Assembly: GCA_964584935.1 (NCBI GenBank)
Contig: CAZPBN010000003.1
Span: 91,521-155,520 of the forward strand
DNA: 64,000 nt
Direction of reading: 5' to 3'
From: CAZPBN01 sp964584935
GTDB taxonomy: Bacteria; Acidobacteriota; Aminicenantia; Aminicenantales; Aminicenantaceae
The position numbers and the translations under genes were made by a program. Positions 22,698 to 31,105 of the stretch are shown here, in pieces (position 1 is the first letter of the stretch; the number at the start of each line of letters is the position of its first letter). Under the pieces are notes generated by a model. The model did no database searches and was not told where the DNA came from. It worked only from the letters and a program-made list of their open reading frames with translations.

Positions 22698-22896
22698 TCG
22701 AAATATTCATAAATCAATTCTTCTTCAGATTTTAAAAGACATCTATACAGATACATCCATTGGTCATTTCTTAGGTTTCAAGGGTGGGACAGCCGCTCAT
22801 TTATTTCACAAACTTGGCCGTTTTTCAGCAGATCTTGATTTTGACCTTTTAAACAAAGGGTTCATACGAGTTATGTACAGATTCTCTCTTCACTGA
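22690..22896 (+). pseudogene. Truncated AbiEii toxin gene
   Basis: The first 50 or so residues are the start of an AbiEii nucleotidyltransferase: FLGFKGGTAAHLFHKLG then RFSADLDFDLL, the nucleotide-binding signature. After that the frame continues with unrelated residues and stops, so about 200 residues are lost. Together with the preceding remnant it is a dead second AbiE module, with gene order opposite to the intact one. Confidence 0.7.
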
Positions 22897-22901
22897 GTGA
22901 T

Positions 22902-23603
22902 TTAAAATGAAATTTCATTGATTTTGCCGGCTTCAATTTCAACTTGTTTTTTATCCTTTTCCACTTTGACTATATATTTCCCAGGGAAAAGTTCAGTCTC
23001 CTTACCTACTGAAGTAAAATCGAGCTGTTGATTGCCGGTCTGTTCAAATACATAGTACAATGCCTCAGATTTTCCGGATACTAATAAACGTCCAGTTGTA
23101 ATTCTGGTAGTATCTTCAGCGGCGACAGTAATTTTTTGTGAGATGTTATTCAGAACTACAGTATAAGTTCCAGGAAAGAGCTCTAAACCTTTACCAGTAT
23201 AGGTAAAATTCAGTTTAGTTTCTTTGTCTTTATCCCAGACCTCGTACAGATTTCCACCATGGCCTTGTACCAATAGTACACCTGTCTGTAATACAGTCAT
23301 ATCATTGCTTTTTATTCTGATTTCCGGACCAGTGTCATGCAGAGTAACTTTATATTTTCCTGCAGGTAAAGACATGGTTTTTCCTGTGGAAATAAAGTCG
23401 ATTTTTTTGTTATCTTTGACATCATACACATAGTATAAATCTTTACCCTGACCAGTTACCAGCAGCGATCCTTCAGCTTCTGTATCTGATATAAATATCC
23501 TGTCTTTAAAACAGATAACCAATACAGCAAAAATAATGATAATAAATAAAACTACCAGCAACCCTCTTGATTTTTTAGGTTTTTTAGAATTCTGATTTGT
23601 CAT
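22902..23603 (-). CDS. Membrane-anchored protein with three tandem beta-rich repeats
   Basis: 233 residues. A basic N-terminus and one membrane helix (about 14-33, LLVVLFIIIIFAVLVICF) are followed by three repeats of about 57-60 residues. Each reads like SLLVTGQGKDLYYVYD, then a FxxTGK turn and ELFPGKYIVKVEK-type strand: LLVTGQGKDLYYV, LLVQGHGGNLYEV and LLVSGKSEALYYV mark the three starts. The pattern (GxYxV strand after a PG turn) recalls PEGA or carboxypeptidase-regulatory-like beta-sandwiches, but I do not recognise the exact family. It probably faces the periplasm and binds a wall or surface partner. Confidence 0.65.
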   Translation of the reverse strand: MTNQNSKKPKKSRGLLVVLFIIIIFAVLVICFKDRIFISDTEAEGSLLVTGQGKDLYYVYDVKDNKKIDFISTGKTMSLPAGKYKVTLHDTGPEIRIKSNDMTVLQTGVLLVQGHGGNLYEVWDKDKETKLNFTYTGKGLELFPGTYTVVLNNISQKITVAAEDTTRITTGRLLVSGKSEALYYVFEQTGNQQLDFTSVGKETELFPGKYIVKVEKDKKQVEIEAGKINEISF

Positions 23604-23617
23604 TGTATTCTCCTGTT

Positions 23618-23840
23618 TTATTGTAATACTAACATCGGTATCAAAATCACCAGTGTATCGATCCCGATGCCAAATTTCATGAACTTTTTAAAAACGCAAT
23701 TCTTAGGAAAAAAACTTAATGTCCTGATCAGCTATATTAAGACACTTATATCCTGTGTCAGTTATAACATAGGCATTTTCAAGTCTAAGGGGGCCGATTC
23801 CTTTTAAATAGGCTTTGGGTTCAATAGCAATTACTATTCC
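23618..23840 (-). pseudogene. C-terminal remnant of an M24 (aminopeptidase P-type) peptidase
   Basis: The minus strand reads IVIAIEPKAYLKGIGPLRLE, then NAYVITDTGYKCLN. This is the C-terminal metal-site block of Xaa-Pro peptidases (GMVxxIEPxxY, GGVRxE, VTEDG), here with one metal ligand region kept. All upstream sequence is missing, replaced by an IS91-type fragment whose end lies 40 bases away. There is no start codon. Confidence 0.6.
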
Positions 23841-23881
23841 GCTTCATCAAATTCGCATGCTCTACGCGCCTTCATCACCCA

Positions 23882-24556
23882 TCATACACACAAAAAACAT
23901 GTCCGGTCAACAAAAAACCCACAAAAAAGAAAGAACATCAGAAAATCAGCGGAATAGAGGCTTAGAGAGAATAGTAATCTCCCTTGTCCTTTTTTATCTG
24001 TCCCTCCCTCTATGACCAAAAAATGAAGATGGGGATGAAAATTTAATCTGTTTCCAAACGTCTGGATCACTGCAATGATGCCTGGTGCGATATAATTGCC
24101 TGTGGTTGCCTTGAAAAATTTAACCAGAGCCTCTTTGCCGCAGAGACATAATTCAGAAAGAAGGGAGCGATTGTACTTGAAGAATATCCGCAGCATCCTG
24201 GGGATGGTGAATGCAACTTGGCGGTGAGGGGTATCCAAGATGAGTTTCTCCCGCATCCACCCTGCCTGTGCGGTCCACGCAGACAGGTCTCCCCATTCCT
24301 CACGGCGTTTGGCATGACACGTCGGACAGAATCCCCGAACTTTACAGGAAAACATAACAAGCCTCTCTTCTCCGCAATCCAAACATCTTGTCCTGGCAAA
24401 TCCACACTTGGAATTGCCGCAGTCCAGGTATTTCTCTACAACTTCCTTAACAACTGAACGAAGAAAGCCATACTCCCTCTCAAAGCGGTTTTCATATTCA
24501 AGAATAAAAGATTCAAAGTAATGAAACAGCCGAAATCTAAGCCGAAAAGCAGTCAA
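23882..24556 (-). pseudogene. IS91-family transposase, truncated
   Basis: The first ~180 residues are an IS91-type (HUH, Y2) transposase: FEREYGFLRSVVKEVVEKYL, a zinc-binding N-terminal domain with CGNSKCGFARTRCLDCGEE and FCPTCHAKRREEWG, then NFHPHLHFLVIEGG, the HUH metal-binding motif. The catalytic tyrosine region and C-terminus are missing; the last ~40 residues are low-grade hydrophobic sequence after a break. GC content is higher than the surroundings, as expected for mobile DNA. No replication-origin end could be identified. Confidence 0.75.
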
Positions 24557-24703
24557 TTACTGGTGTTTCACACTTAACATTGACAGAAAAAAAACCAGAA
24601 CTTTTAAAACTAAACCGATCTGGACTCCTACCAGATAAAAAAAACACAAATAGATCAATCAACGGCATAACCAACCCAGTGGGTGATTCTCCACCCAAAA
24701 AAT

Positions 24704-24848
24704 AATAAGCGGGATTTTCCTTTCCATTTATCCTCTCCTTCGTTTTTTCTTTTTATCAATTAAATTCCGAGACTTTGCAGAATTATCGATCCCCTTCACC
24801 TGACCTTTAAGCCATAACTCCCTCTTCTCGCATAAATCCCGCTTTATT
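24704..24848 (+). repeat. Inverted-repeat-bounded 145-base unit
   Basis: AATAAGCGGGATTT (24704-24717) and AAATCCCGCTTTATT (24834-24848) are inverted repeats with a single extra base. The unit codes for nothing and directly abuts the left edge of repeat copy C, whose GGCAGCTGAGAAAA begins at 24850. A small non-autonomous element is one explanation. Confidence 0.5.
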
Positions 24849-24851
24849 TGG

Positions 24852-25034
24852 CAGCTGAGAAAAGAGTTCAATATTAATAACGAAACTCTATGAGTTTGAA
24901 GTGTATTCTTTATACCTATTATTATGTCAATTTTACTGATATTCTATTTTCTTTGCTTTTTTCTTTTGAATCTTTTCTTGACAAGATATTGTTTTCCTGT
25001 AAAATTTTTAATCCAAAAGTTGAAAAGGCCTAAA
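24852..25034 (+). repeat. Promoter-bearing dispersed repeat, copy C
   Basis: Diverged member of the family described at 6134-6392: shares GGCAGCTGAGAAAA, TATTCTTTATACC, then the block from CTTTTGAATC through TTGACA to the GTTGAAA string. It is closest to the 40.8 kb copy, with which it shares TGAATCTTTTCTTGACAAGA and GTTTTCCTGTAA almost unbroken. In this copy the element ends at the start codon of a glycosyltransferase and supplies its promoter and ribosome site. Confidence 0.65.
24978..25005 (+). promoter_or_regulatory. Sigma-70-type promoter for the glycosyltransferase
   Basis: TTGACA at 24978-24983 and TAAAAT at 25000-25005, spacer 16. About 30 bases before the ATG at 25035, with AAAAGG as ribosome site. 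The same promoter string recurs at 40803-40830. Confidence 0.65.
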
Positions 25035-26234
25035 ATGAGAAAATCACCGTTAAAATTATTGATTGTGACATCAGTTCTCGATTTGAGGTTACCCTATGGT
25101 GGCGCCAATGTGTGGTGGCATCTTCTGACCGCCTTATATGAACACCATGTGGATTTACTGGTGACGGTGTATCAAGGACGAACGATCCCCAGTCCATACT
25201 GGGAATCCTATGAGAACCCATGTTATTGGGAAGGATACACCTTTGCGAAGTTAAAAAAATGGCGACAGCGCGTTTTCCCGGCTGATAATGAGAAGTCGTT
25301 ACCACACGGTGACCTGACGAATAAGGCGACGTTAGCAATGACGAGAACATTAATTCGTCCGCGCTGGCGGAAGCATATTCTCAATATTATGGACCGAAAT
25401 CGCGATATTGATGCGGTACTTTTCATCAATTTGCCGTTGAACCAATTAAGAGGGATTCCTACAGCCATTCATGAACGCTATGATCTGCCGGTGATTTTTT
25501 ATGACTCCGATTTACCAGTCAGCTTGCCGGATTCTCATGGATTCAGATCAGGATTTCAAATTTATGATGATGCGGATCTGAGTGAGTATGATCTGTTTCT
25601 CTGCCCTTCCATTGGGGGAGCGGAGAAGTTAAAGGCGTTAGGAGCACCCATGACACGAATCTTCCTGTTTGCGGCGAATCCCTTGGTCTGTGCTCCTATG
25701 CCGATACCTGAACAAGATATTGATGTATTCTTCTACGGATTTGCTGCTGATGGTCGAAAAGATTGGATGCGATGGATGCTAACGGAACCAAGTCAACAGA
25801 TGTCAAACTGTTATTTTGCCCTTCGTGGTCATAATTTTAACTTTGATCTCGGCAATACACATATCTTTCCTGATATCCCAGTCAGCCGATTACGAGAATA
25901 TTGCTGCCGAAGCAAGATTAACCTGAATATTGTTCGAGACGGGCATGCCTCGGTGTACGGATCTTCGACAACCCGTCCTTTTGAACTCGCTGCGATGGAG
26001 TGCTGTACCGTCTGTAACCCATATCCGGGCTTAGAAGAATGGTTGGAGCCTGAAAAAGAGATCTTTATGGTGAATACTCCGGAAGAAGTTCTCGAAGTCT
26101 ATCAATGGCTGTTGTCCCACGAGGCGACGCGGCAAAAGGTTGGAAGACAGGCACGACAGCGTATATTACAAGAACACACATATCAGCATCGGGCAAAACA
26201 ATTAGTGCAAATACTTGGGGAATTTATCAATTAA
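25035..26234 (+). CDS. Glycosyltransferase, GT-B fold, CgeB-like
   Basis: 399-residue cytosolic glycosyltransferase of the family 1/CgeB kind. It opens with KLLIVTSVLDLRLPYGGANV, has IDVFFYGFAADGRKDWM in mid-protein (the usual start of the second Rossmann domain) and ends with SKINLNIVRDGHASV, STTRPFELAAMECC and a C-terminal helix (RARQRILQEHTYQHRAKQL-like). These match CgeB-type enzymes that decorate spore, flagellar or cell-surface sugars; donor and acceptor are unknown. The frame is open upstream to 24924, but that part is the repeat, so ATG 25035 is chosen. GC content above that of its neighbours suggests acquisition. Confidence 0.75.
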   Translation: MRKSPLKLLIVTSVLDLRLPYGGANVWWHLLTALYEHHVDLLVTVYQGRTIPSPYWESYENPCYWEGYTFAKLKKWRQRVFPADNEKSLPHGDLTNKATLAMTRTLIRPRWRKHILNIMDRNRDIDAVLFINLPLNQLRGIPTAIHERYDLPVIFYDSDLPVSLPDSHGFRSGFQIYDDADLSEYDLFLCPSIGGAEKLKALGAPMTRIFLFAANPLVCAPMPIPEQDIDVFFYGFAADGRKDWMRWMLTEPSQQMSNCYFALRGHNFNFDLGNTHIFPDIPVSRLREYCCRSKINLNIVRDGHASVYGSSTTRPFELAAMECCTVCNPYPGLEEWLEPEKEIFMVNTPEEVLEVYQWLLSHEATRQKVGRQARQRILQEHTYQHRAKQLVQILGEFIN

Positions 26235-26266
26235 AAAGTAAGGACTTTCTAAGGCGCTAAAGAAAA

Positions 26267-26510
26267 ACTTGCATCACATCATCATAGAAGGAATTTCTTT
26301 TTTCAGCTTTCTTAGATGTTGACTCATTTTTACTGATTCCTACTCATTCCCTCTCCTCTCAACTTCTACCTTAACGATATTAAAGAAAATAAAAGTATCC
26401 TGCCAAGGAGAAAACGCAAAAAAAGAAAGAAGATAAGAGAATGTTAGGTAAAATGACAATATAAGGGGGAATAAAGAATAAACTTCAAATTTTCCATGAA
26501 TAGAATAATT
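26267..26510 (-). repeat. Promoter-bearing dispersed repeat, copy B (inverted)
   Basis: Near-identical inverted copy of the core of copy A: on the minus strand it runs from AAAGCTGAGAATTATTC through TTTATTCTTTATTCCC, the -35/-10 pair and GTTGAGAGGAGAGGG to CTAAGAAAGCTGAAAAA. The start-like string AAAATGAGTCAA is kept too. Here the promoter points at the 3' end of the glycosyltransferase gene and no gene follows, so any transcript would be antisense. Its far end holds GCATCACATCATCAT (26270-26284), also found at 9069-9083. The remaining bases between 26235 and 26562 hold no gene. Confidence 0.75.
26377..26406 (-). promoter_or_regulatory. Promoter-like element in repeat copy B
   Basis: On the minus strand TTGGCA (26406-26401) and TAATAT (26382-26377) with an 18-base spacer, the same geometry as copy A but with one base change in the -35 box. 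Confidence 0.45.
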
Positions 26511-26562
26511 CTCAGCTTTCAGACAGAATCAATGAGGATATTGTATTTTTTATAAATTGGAT

Positions 26563-26988
26563 TTAGAGAAAGACTTCCTTGCTCACAGAGCTTGGGCCCA
26601 TTTTTTCTACTTTTTTGTGGAATTCATTAGAAACTTTGGCGTATCGGACACCTTCTGAAGCGGACACCCACCATAATCCAATTCGTTCTGAATCCAGCCC
26701 AAGAGTTTTAAAAAGGGTGTCGATCAAGACATATCTGCGCCGGGTGTTGTAATTTCCCTTTTGATAATGACAATCTCCGGGATGACAGCCCATGATCATC
26801 ACTCCGTCAGCTCCTCTTAAAAAGGCTTTGGAAACAAAAAGGGGATCAACTCTTCCCGAACACATGACCCTGATCACTCTCATGGAAGGAGGAATTTTTT
26901 GCCGGCTCACTCCAGCAAGATCCGCACCTGTATAAGAACACCAGTTGCAAAGAAAACCGATAATTCTGGGAGTAAATTCTTCACTCAT
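26563..26988 (-). CDS. mvhD: MvhD/FlpD-type [2Fe-2S] electron-transfer subunit
   Basis: 141 residues. MvhD proteins pass electrons from a hydrogenase or dehydrogenase to HdrA. Cluster cysteines are plain: FLCNWCSYTGADLAG, VMCSGRVDP and MGCHPGDCHYQKGNYN. It is the last gene of the minus-strand Hdr-type cluster and follows the two FrhB/FdhB-like genes. Start ATG has an excellent site (AAGGAGGATATC). A second MvhD lies at the other end of the cluster and a third in the hydrogenase operon; the C-terminus differs among the three, so they are paralogues with probably separate partners. Confidence 0.9.
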   Translation of the reverse strand: MSEEFTPRIIGFLCNWCSYTGADLAGVSRQKIPPSMRVIRVMCSGRVDPLFVSKAFLRGADGVMIMGCHPGDCHYQKGNYNTRRRYVLIDTLFKTLGLDSERIGLWWVSASEGVRYAKVSNEFHKKVEKMGPSSVSKEVFL

Positions 26989-27035
26989 AATGATATCCTC
27001 CTTTTTTTATCAACATCTTTTAACAATGTTTTGAG

Positions 27036-28151
27036 TTATATACCTTCTCCGAGTTCACCAAATTCCTCTTCTTTATAGGTGCTGGAAGGCACAGGCTCTT
27101 CCACATTTTTACCCGGAATATACTCAAACGCCTCTTGAATGGAATCCCCAATATAAGAAAATATGGTGGCAACCGGAATGTCAACCGGACACACATCAGT
27201 ACACATTCCGCAATTCACACAGGAAACTCCCATATGAAGCATTCTTCCGGTGTGAAAAAATAATGTCCCCGGAGGAACGCGGACTCCTCCTTTTTGATTG
27301 ACTTCTCCTTCAAAATTCGCTGGAGTGTATTCAGCAGTCTTGGATTCAAATTCACACAATGTGCAATAGCAGATAGGACATGAATTACTGCATCCATGGC
27401 AGTTCAAACAAGCTGCAAATATATCGACAAGACCTTTTATGCCAATCTTGTCTTTATCATACTTATTAAAGACTTTGTCTCTTTCTTCTTTTCTCTTTTC
27501 ATTTAAATTTTTCGATCCTTCATAATCACTTTTCCCCGCACTGATACTGCCAGGGGCATCTTTGGCAAATTCTTCTCCTTTGTCTGTATTCAAAACTATT
27601 TGGCATCGACTCTCAATGTTTTTATCTCCAACAAGATCGACAGCCATATCTGCTGTATAAGGAATGAAATGTTGACATATGGAACAGGTCGGTCTTATCA
27701 AAGAATTGTTTTCGCCTTTTTTGACAGATTCCCAATAACCAGGAAGATTTTTTTTGAACTCATCCCGGTTGATTGATTCCATAGGAAAAACACCCCCGCA
27801 GGTTAGGCTGATAAGAAGAATATTGTCTACGCTTCCTTGAGCTCGCTTCACTAACTCCACAAATGCCCTGAGTTCACAAGGACGCAGAACTGCAGCAACC
27901 GGTTCTTTCAAAGGGCTATTTAAAGTAAAACGAGAAAGAGCTTTTCCTGCATTAACAGGCATCAAGGGGTGTAAAGGAGCTGATTTTTTTAATTCATCCA
28001 GACTTGTGATGAAGGAATAAGATACAGAATCATCATTATCCATCTTCTTTAAAGTGAAAATTCCTTTAACCTTTTCACTTTTCAATAAGAATGATAAAAA
28101 GTCTTTGAATCCTTCCTCTGCTTTCTTATTTAATGTCAAAATATTAGCCAT
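27036..28151 (-). CDS. FrhB/FdhB-like Fe-S protein with extra cluster motifs (paralogue 2)
   Basis: 371 residues. The N-terminal 210 residues follow the FrhB/FdhB C-terminal-domain pattern: AAVLRPCELRAFVELVKRA, ILLISLTCGGVFPME, RPTCSICQHFIPYTAD and VLNTDKGEEFAKDA. The C-terminal part has two cysteine groups: CLNCHGCSNSCPICYCTLCE, an extended CxxCxxCxxxCxxCxCxxC, and CVNCGMCTDVCPVDIP, a classical ferredoxin motif. Family members shuttle electrons between Fe-S clusters and a flavin or F420; neither cofactor can be proven here. Its ATG directly follows the TAA of paralogue 1, so the two are cotranslated and probably form a pair that docks on HdrA or MvhD. Confidence 0.7.
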   Translation of the reverse strand: MANILTLNKKAEEGFKDFLSFLLKSEKVKGIFTLKKMDNDDSVSYSFITSLDELKKSAPLHPLMPVNAGKALSRFTLNSPLKEPVAAVLRPCELRAFVELVKRAQGSVDNILLISLTCGGVFPMESINRDEFKKNLPGYWESVKKGENNSLIRPTCSICQHFIPYTADMAVDLVGDKNIESRCQIVLNTDKGEEFAKDAPGSISAGKSDYEGSKNLNEKRKEERDKVFNKYDKDKIGIKGLVDIFAACLNCHGCSNSCPICYCTLCEFESKTAEYTPANFEGEVNQKGGVRVPPGTLFFHTGRMLHMGVSCVNCGMCTDVCPVDIPVATIFSYIGDSIQEAFEYIPGKNVEEPVPSSTYKEEEFGELGEGI

Positions 28152-29333
28152 TTATCCGACCTCCCCACCAACACTTTCTTCAGATGGCGTTTCAACTTCA
28201 TGAAATTCATCCTCCATATAATCTTGTAAAGGCAATGGTTCTTCTTTATTCTTGCCAGGCGAGTATCCAAAAGCATCTTGAGTTTTCTCTCCCACGAAAC
28301 TGAATAATTGAGAAATGCGTATGGAAGCCGGGCAGGCATCTTCACAGGCACCACATGAAACACAGGATAAAACCATATGAGACATTCTGTCCAAGTGAAA
28401 AAGAAGAGTATCCAGCGGAAACCGTATAGAACCTCTTGATTCTGCTCTTTTGATATATGTTTCAGGAGAAAAACCAAGCGCACCAGAATCCAAGTAACAA
28501 TGCTGACAATAACAAATGGGACACACTCTCATGCAATTGTGACAATTGATGCATTTATTCAAGAAATTTAATAATTTTTCTCTTCCTTCAACTCCTGATT
28601 TAAATTTTGTGTTGAATTCTTTTCTTTGTTTAATTTTCTCTTTTTCGATTTCTTTAACTTTAGATGACCAAGATTGCAAGGAGTCTTCTTCTTTATAATC
28701 TAGTTTTTCAAGAATTTCTTTTCCTTTATCTGATGCTGGGACTAAAACTATTTTATCTTTACTTGCTCCCAAAAGTCCAATGTGCAAATCAGTATCTGAA
28801 TGAGGAAGACTGAATTTTGTACAGTTCTGACATGCTGGCCTTAAAGAAGAGTCCATACCCCATTTATCGAATACTTTTTCGTACTGCTTCTCAACTTTAT
28901 CCGGATCCGCCACATAGTCCTTTAAGGGCATCACACCAGGACAATCAAAACTTATGAGAAAAATATTCTCTAGATTGATTTGATTGAGTTTAAATAATTC
29001 AATGGAGGCTCTTATTTCACATGGTCTAAGAATAACAGCTATTCTGCTAAAAGCTTCTCCGTGCTTGGTCAGACTCGAGAGCGCTCTTCCTCCTTGTATG
29101 GACATGACAGGTGGAAAAGGATCAGCCTTATCCAGCAGTGATTTATCTTGCAGAAATACCCATGCATGATGAGGAGAATCATGAACCCTCACAGGCAATA
29201 AAACAGCATCAAAACAATTCCCGTCCATTGCCTTTTTAACGAAATCGATGACAGCCTTTTTTGCTCCATCTTTAGCAGATAAAACTTTACCTTTTTCAGG
29301 GAATTTAAAATTTTCACCTTGAGTGGATGACAT
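28152..29333 (-). CDS. FrhB/FdhB-like Fe-S protein with extra cluster motifs (paralogue 1)
   Basis: 393 residues, built like its downstream paralogue: AVILRPCEIRASIELFKLN, LISFDCPGVMPLKDYV, RPACQNCTKFSLPHSD, then CINCHNCMRVCPICYCQHCY and CVSCGACEDACPASIRI. The two share the unusual CPICYCxxC extension, so they arose by duplication. The N-terminal 80 residues are the least alike. An SD sequence AAGGAGAAGCG precedes ATG. It lies between the larger HdrA-like gene and paralogue 2. It may hand electrons from an unknown donor (NADH, formate or a reduced carrier) to the HdrA flavin. Confidence 0.7.
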   Translation of the reverse strand: MSSTQGENFKFPEKGKVLSAKDGAKKAVIDFVKKAMDGNCFDAVLLPVRVHDSPHHAWVFLQDKSLLDKADPFPPVMSIQGGRALSSLTKHGEAFSRIAVILRPCEIRASIELFKLNQINLENIFLISFDCPGVMPLKDYVADPDKVEKQYEKVFDKWGMDSSLRPACQNCTKFSLPHSDTDLHIGLLGASKDKIVLVPASDKGKEILEKLDYKEEDSLQSWSSKVKEIEKEKIKQRKEFNTKFKSGVEGREKLLNFLNKCINCHNCMRVCPICYCQHCYLDSGALGFSPETYIKRAESRGSIRFPLDTLLFHLDRMSHMVLSCVSCGACEDACPASIRISQLFSFVGEKTQDAFGYSPGKNKEEPLPLQDYMEDEFHEVETPSEESVGGEVG

Positions 29334-29372
29334 TCGCTTCTCCTTAATACGATCCTATTTTTATTATATTCA

Positions 29373-31064
29373 CTAAACGATAGCTTCCAGGACTTCCTGA
29401 TAAAGCTGCTTATATTTAAAATGTTTGGATATGATCGCCCCGGAAGGACAACTTCCAACGCAACTTCCACATCCCCGGCATATGGCTTCATTTACCACGG
29501 ATACACCTTCCACTTCATCAAAACTTATAGCTCCATAGAAGCAAACAGACAAACATGTCTGGCAACCGGTGCAAAATTCTGTTCTCACCTCTGACACTCT
29601 TACTTCTGGTTCTAATTTCTTACCAGGAATCAGGGTGGAAAATATTTTTCCTGAAACAGCCTGGGATTGAATAATCGAATCAGGAATATTTTTGGGTCCT
29701 AAGGCACAACCTGTGATATAAACTCCATCGATGGGAGTTGACACAGGATCAAGCATTTCATGAACCTCTTTAAAAAATCCTGTCTCATCAAGAGGAAGAT
29801 TGAATATTTCAGCCAATTTTGAAGCCTTCTCTGATGGAATCATGGCAGGAGCAAGAATAACCATATCCACGAGTTGGCTACCTTTTTCCCCATCAGAAGG
29901 CTGATGTTCAATATTGATTTTTCCATTTTTCGAACTAACCTTCACACTGTCTTCTCTTATAAAATGAATTCCTTCTTTCTTTGTTTCTTCATAATAGGTC
30001 TGGTCGTGTTTATAAGGAAGACAAAGGTCGGTGTAAAATTCATAGACTTCAGTCTCCTTCATTTTCTCTTTTAAGTGACGGGCAAATTTCATGGAGTACA
30101 TGCAACAAACCTTAGAGCAATAACCTTTTTCTTTTCTCCCCACACAATGAATAATGCCAACAGATTTGGGAGGAGAGCCATTTTTTAAAGCAATATTTCC
30201 TGAACCGGCATTTTCTTCAAATTCTAAAGCGGTCAATACATTTTCTATCTCTCCATAACCATAATGGGGAGACTCTTTTGGATTATACAAATCAAATCCT
30301 GTAGCAACCACAATGGCACCTGCTTGAATTTCTCTATACTCTGTATCCGCATCTTGTTTTCTCACTTCAACATCAACCTCGAAATTTCCGAGGAAACCGC
30401 GTGCTCCGGTAACCTCACTCGAATTTAACACTTCAATTTGTTCATTGTTCTCAACTTGTTTAATTTTCTCTTCAATGACAGACAGATTCGATCCCTGATA
30501 AGGAAGAATTTTCGACAGTCTTTTTGCCATTCCTCCCAAAGATTCTTCTTTTTCCACTAAATAAACTTTCCTTTTCTTGCCTGCTAGGGAAAGGCTGGTT
30601 TCAATACCTGATGTTCCTCCTCCAATGACTAAAACATCGGCATTGCTGCTCAATTCTTTTTTAAAAAGCTCGTTATGTAACATGACCCTGTGTATACCAG
30701 CACTAATATATTTTATGGCCATACGTGTTGCTTCATTCTTGTCCGGAATGATCCATGCACATTGTTCCCGTATATTAACCATTTGCATCAAATAAGGATT
30801 CAAGCCCGCTTCTTCACAGACATTCATAAAAGTCTGTTCATGTTCTCTTGGGGAACAAGCCGCCACAACCAGATGAGTTAATCCTTCATTCTTTATTTCT
30901 TCTGCGAGAAATTTTTTCCCGTCATTTGAACAAAGAAGTGAATAATTCTTGACAACGGAGACCTCTTCCATAGAAGAAATTTCCTTTAGAACGGCATCAA
31001 TATCTATTCTTTCTTTTATATTTGGACCACATTCACAAACATAGACACCAATTTTTTTATCCAT
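29373..31064 (-). CDS. HdrA-like flavoprotein lacking the central ferredoxin insert
   Basis: 563 residues. N-terminal HdrA module (about 1-140: IGVYVCECGPNIKERIDID, SLLCSNDGKKFLAEEI, AACSPREHEQTFMNVCEEAG), FAD domain from about residue 145 (VLVIGGGTSGIETSLSLAG) and two C-terminal 4Fe-4S motifs: C498/C501/C504/C508 (CTGCQTCLSVC) and C529/C532/C535/C539 (CRGCGSCVGSC). The ferredoxin-like insert that ordinary HdrA carries after its first FAD segment is absent, and so is the CxxC after the FAD loop. The neighbouring 424-residue protein holds exactly those parts. HdrA is the bifurcating flavin unit of Hdr complexes; QmoB is another relative. Ends in TAG. Confidence 0.85.
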   Translation of the reverse strand: MDKKIGVYVCECGPNIKERIDIDAVLKEISSMEEVSVVKNYSLLCSNDGKKFLAEEIKNEGLTHLVVAACSPREHEQTFMNVCEEAGLNPYLMQMVNIREQCAWIIPDKNEATRMAIKYISAGIHRVMLHNELFKKELSSNADVLVIGGGTSGIETSLSLAGKKRKVYLVEKEESLGGMAKRLSKILPYQGSNLSVIEEKIKQVENNEQIEVLNSSEVTGARGFLGNFEVDVEVRKQDADTEYREIQAGAIVVATGFDLYNPKESPHYGYGEIENVLTALEFEENAGSGNIALKNGSPPKSVGIIHCVGRKEKGYCSKVCCMYSMKFARHLKEKMKETEVYEFYTDLCLPYKHDQTYYEETKKEGIHFIREDSVKVSSKNGKINIEHQPSDGEKGSQLVDMVILAPAMIPSEKASKLAEIFNLPLDETGFFKEVHEMLDPVSTPIDGVYITGCALGPKNIPDSIIQSQAVSGKIFSTLIPGKKLEPEVRVSEVRTEFCTGCQTCLSVCFYGAISFDEVEGVSVVNEAICRGCGSCVGSCPSGAIISKHFKYKQLYQEVLEAIV

Positions 31065-31105
31065 TTTATTGTCCTAACCTTAAAAATTTTCTAGAATTTT
31101 ATGAC

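Noticed and set aside
24924..25034. N-terminal extension of the glycosyltransferase frame (hydrophobic, leader-like)
   Set aside because: The same residues recur before the unrelated lipoprotein at 40.8 kb because both lie in the repeat; they contain the promoter and are not coding.
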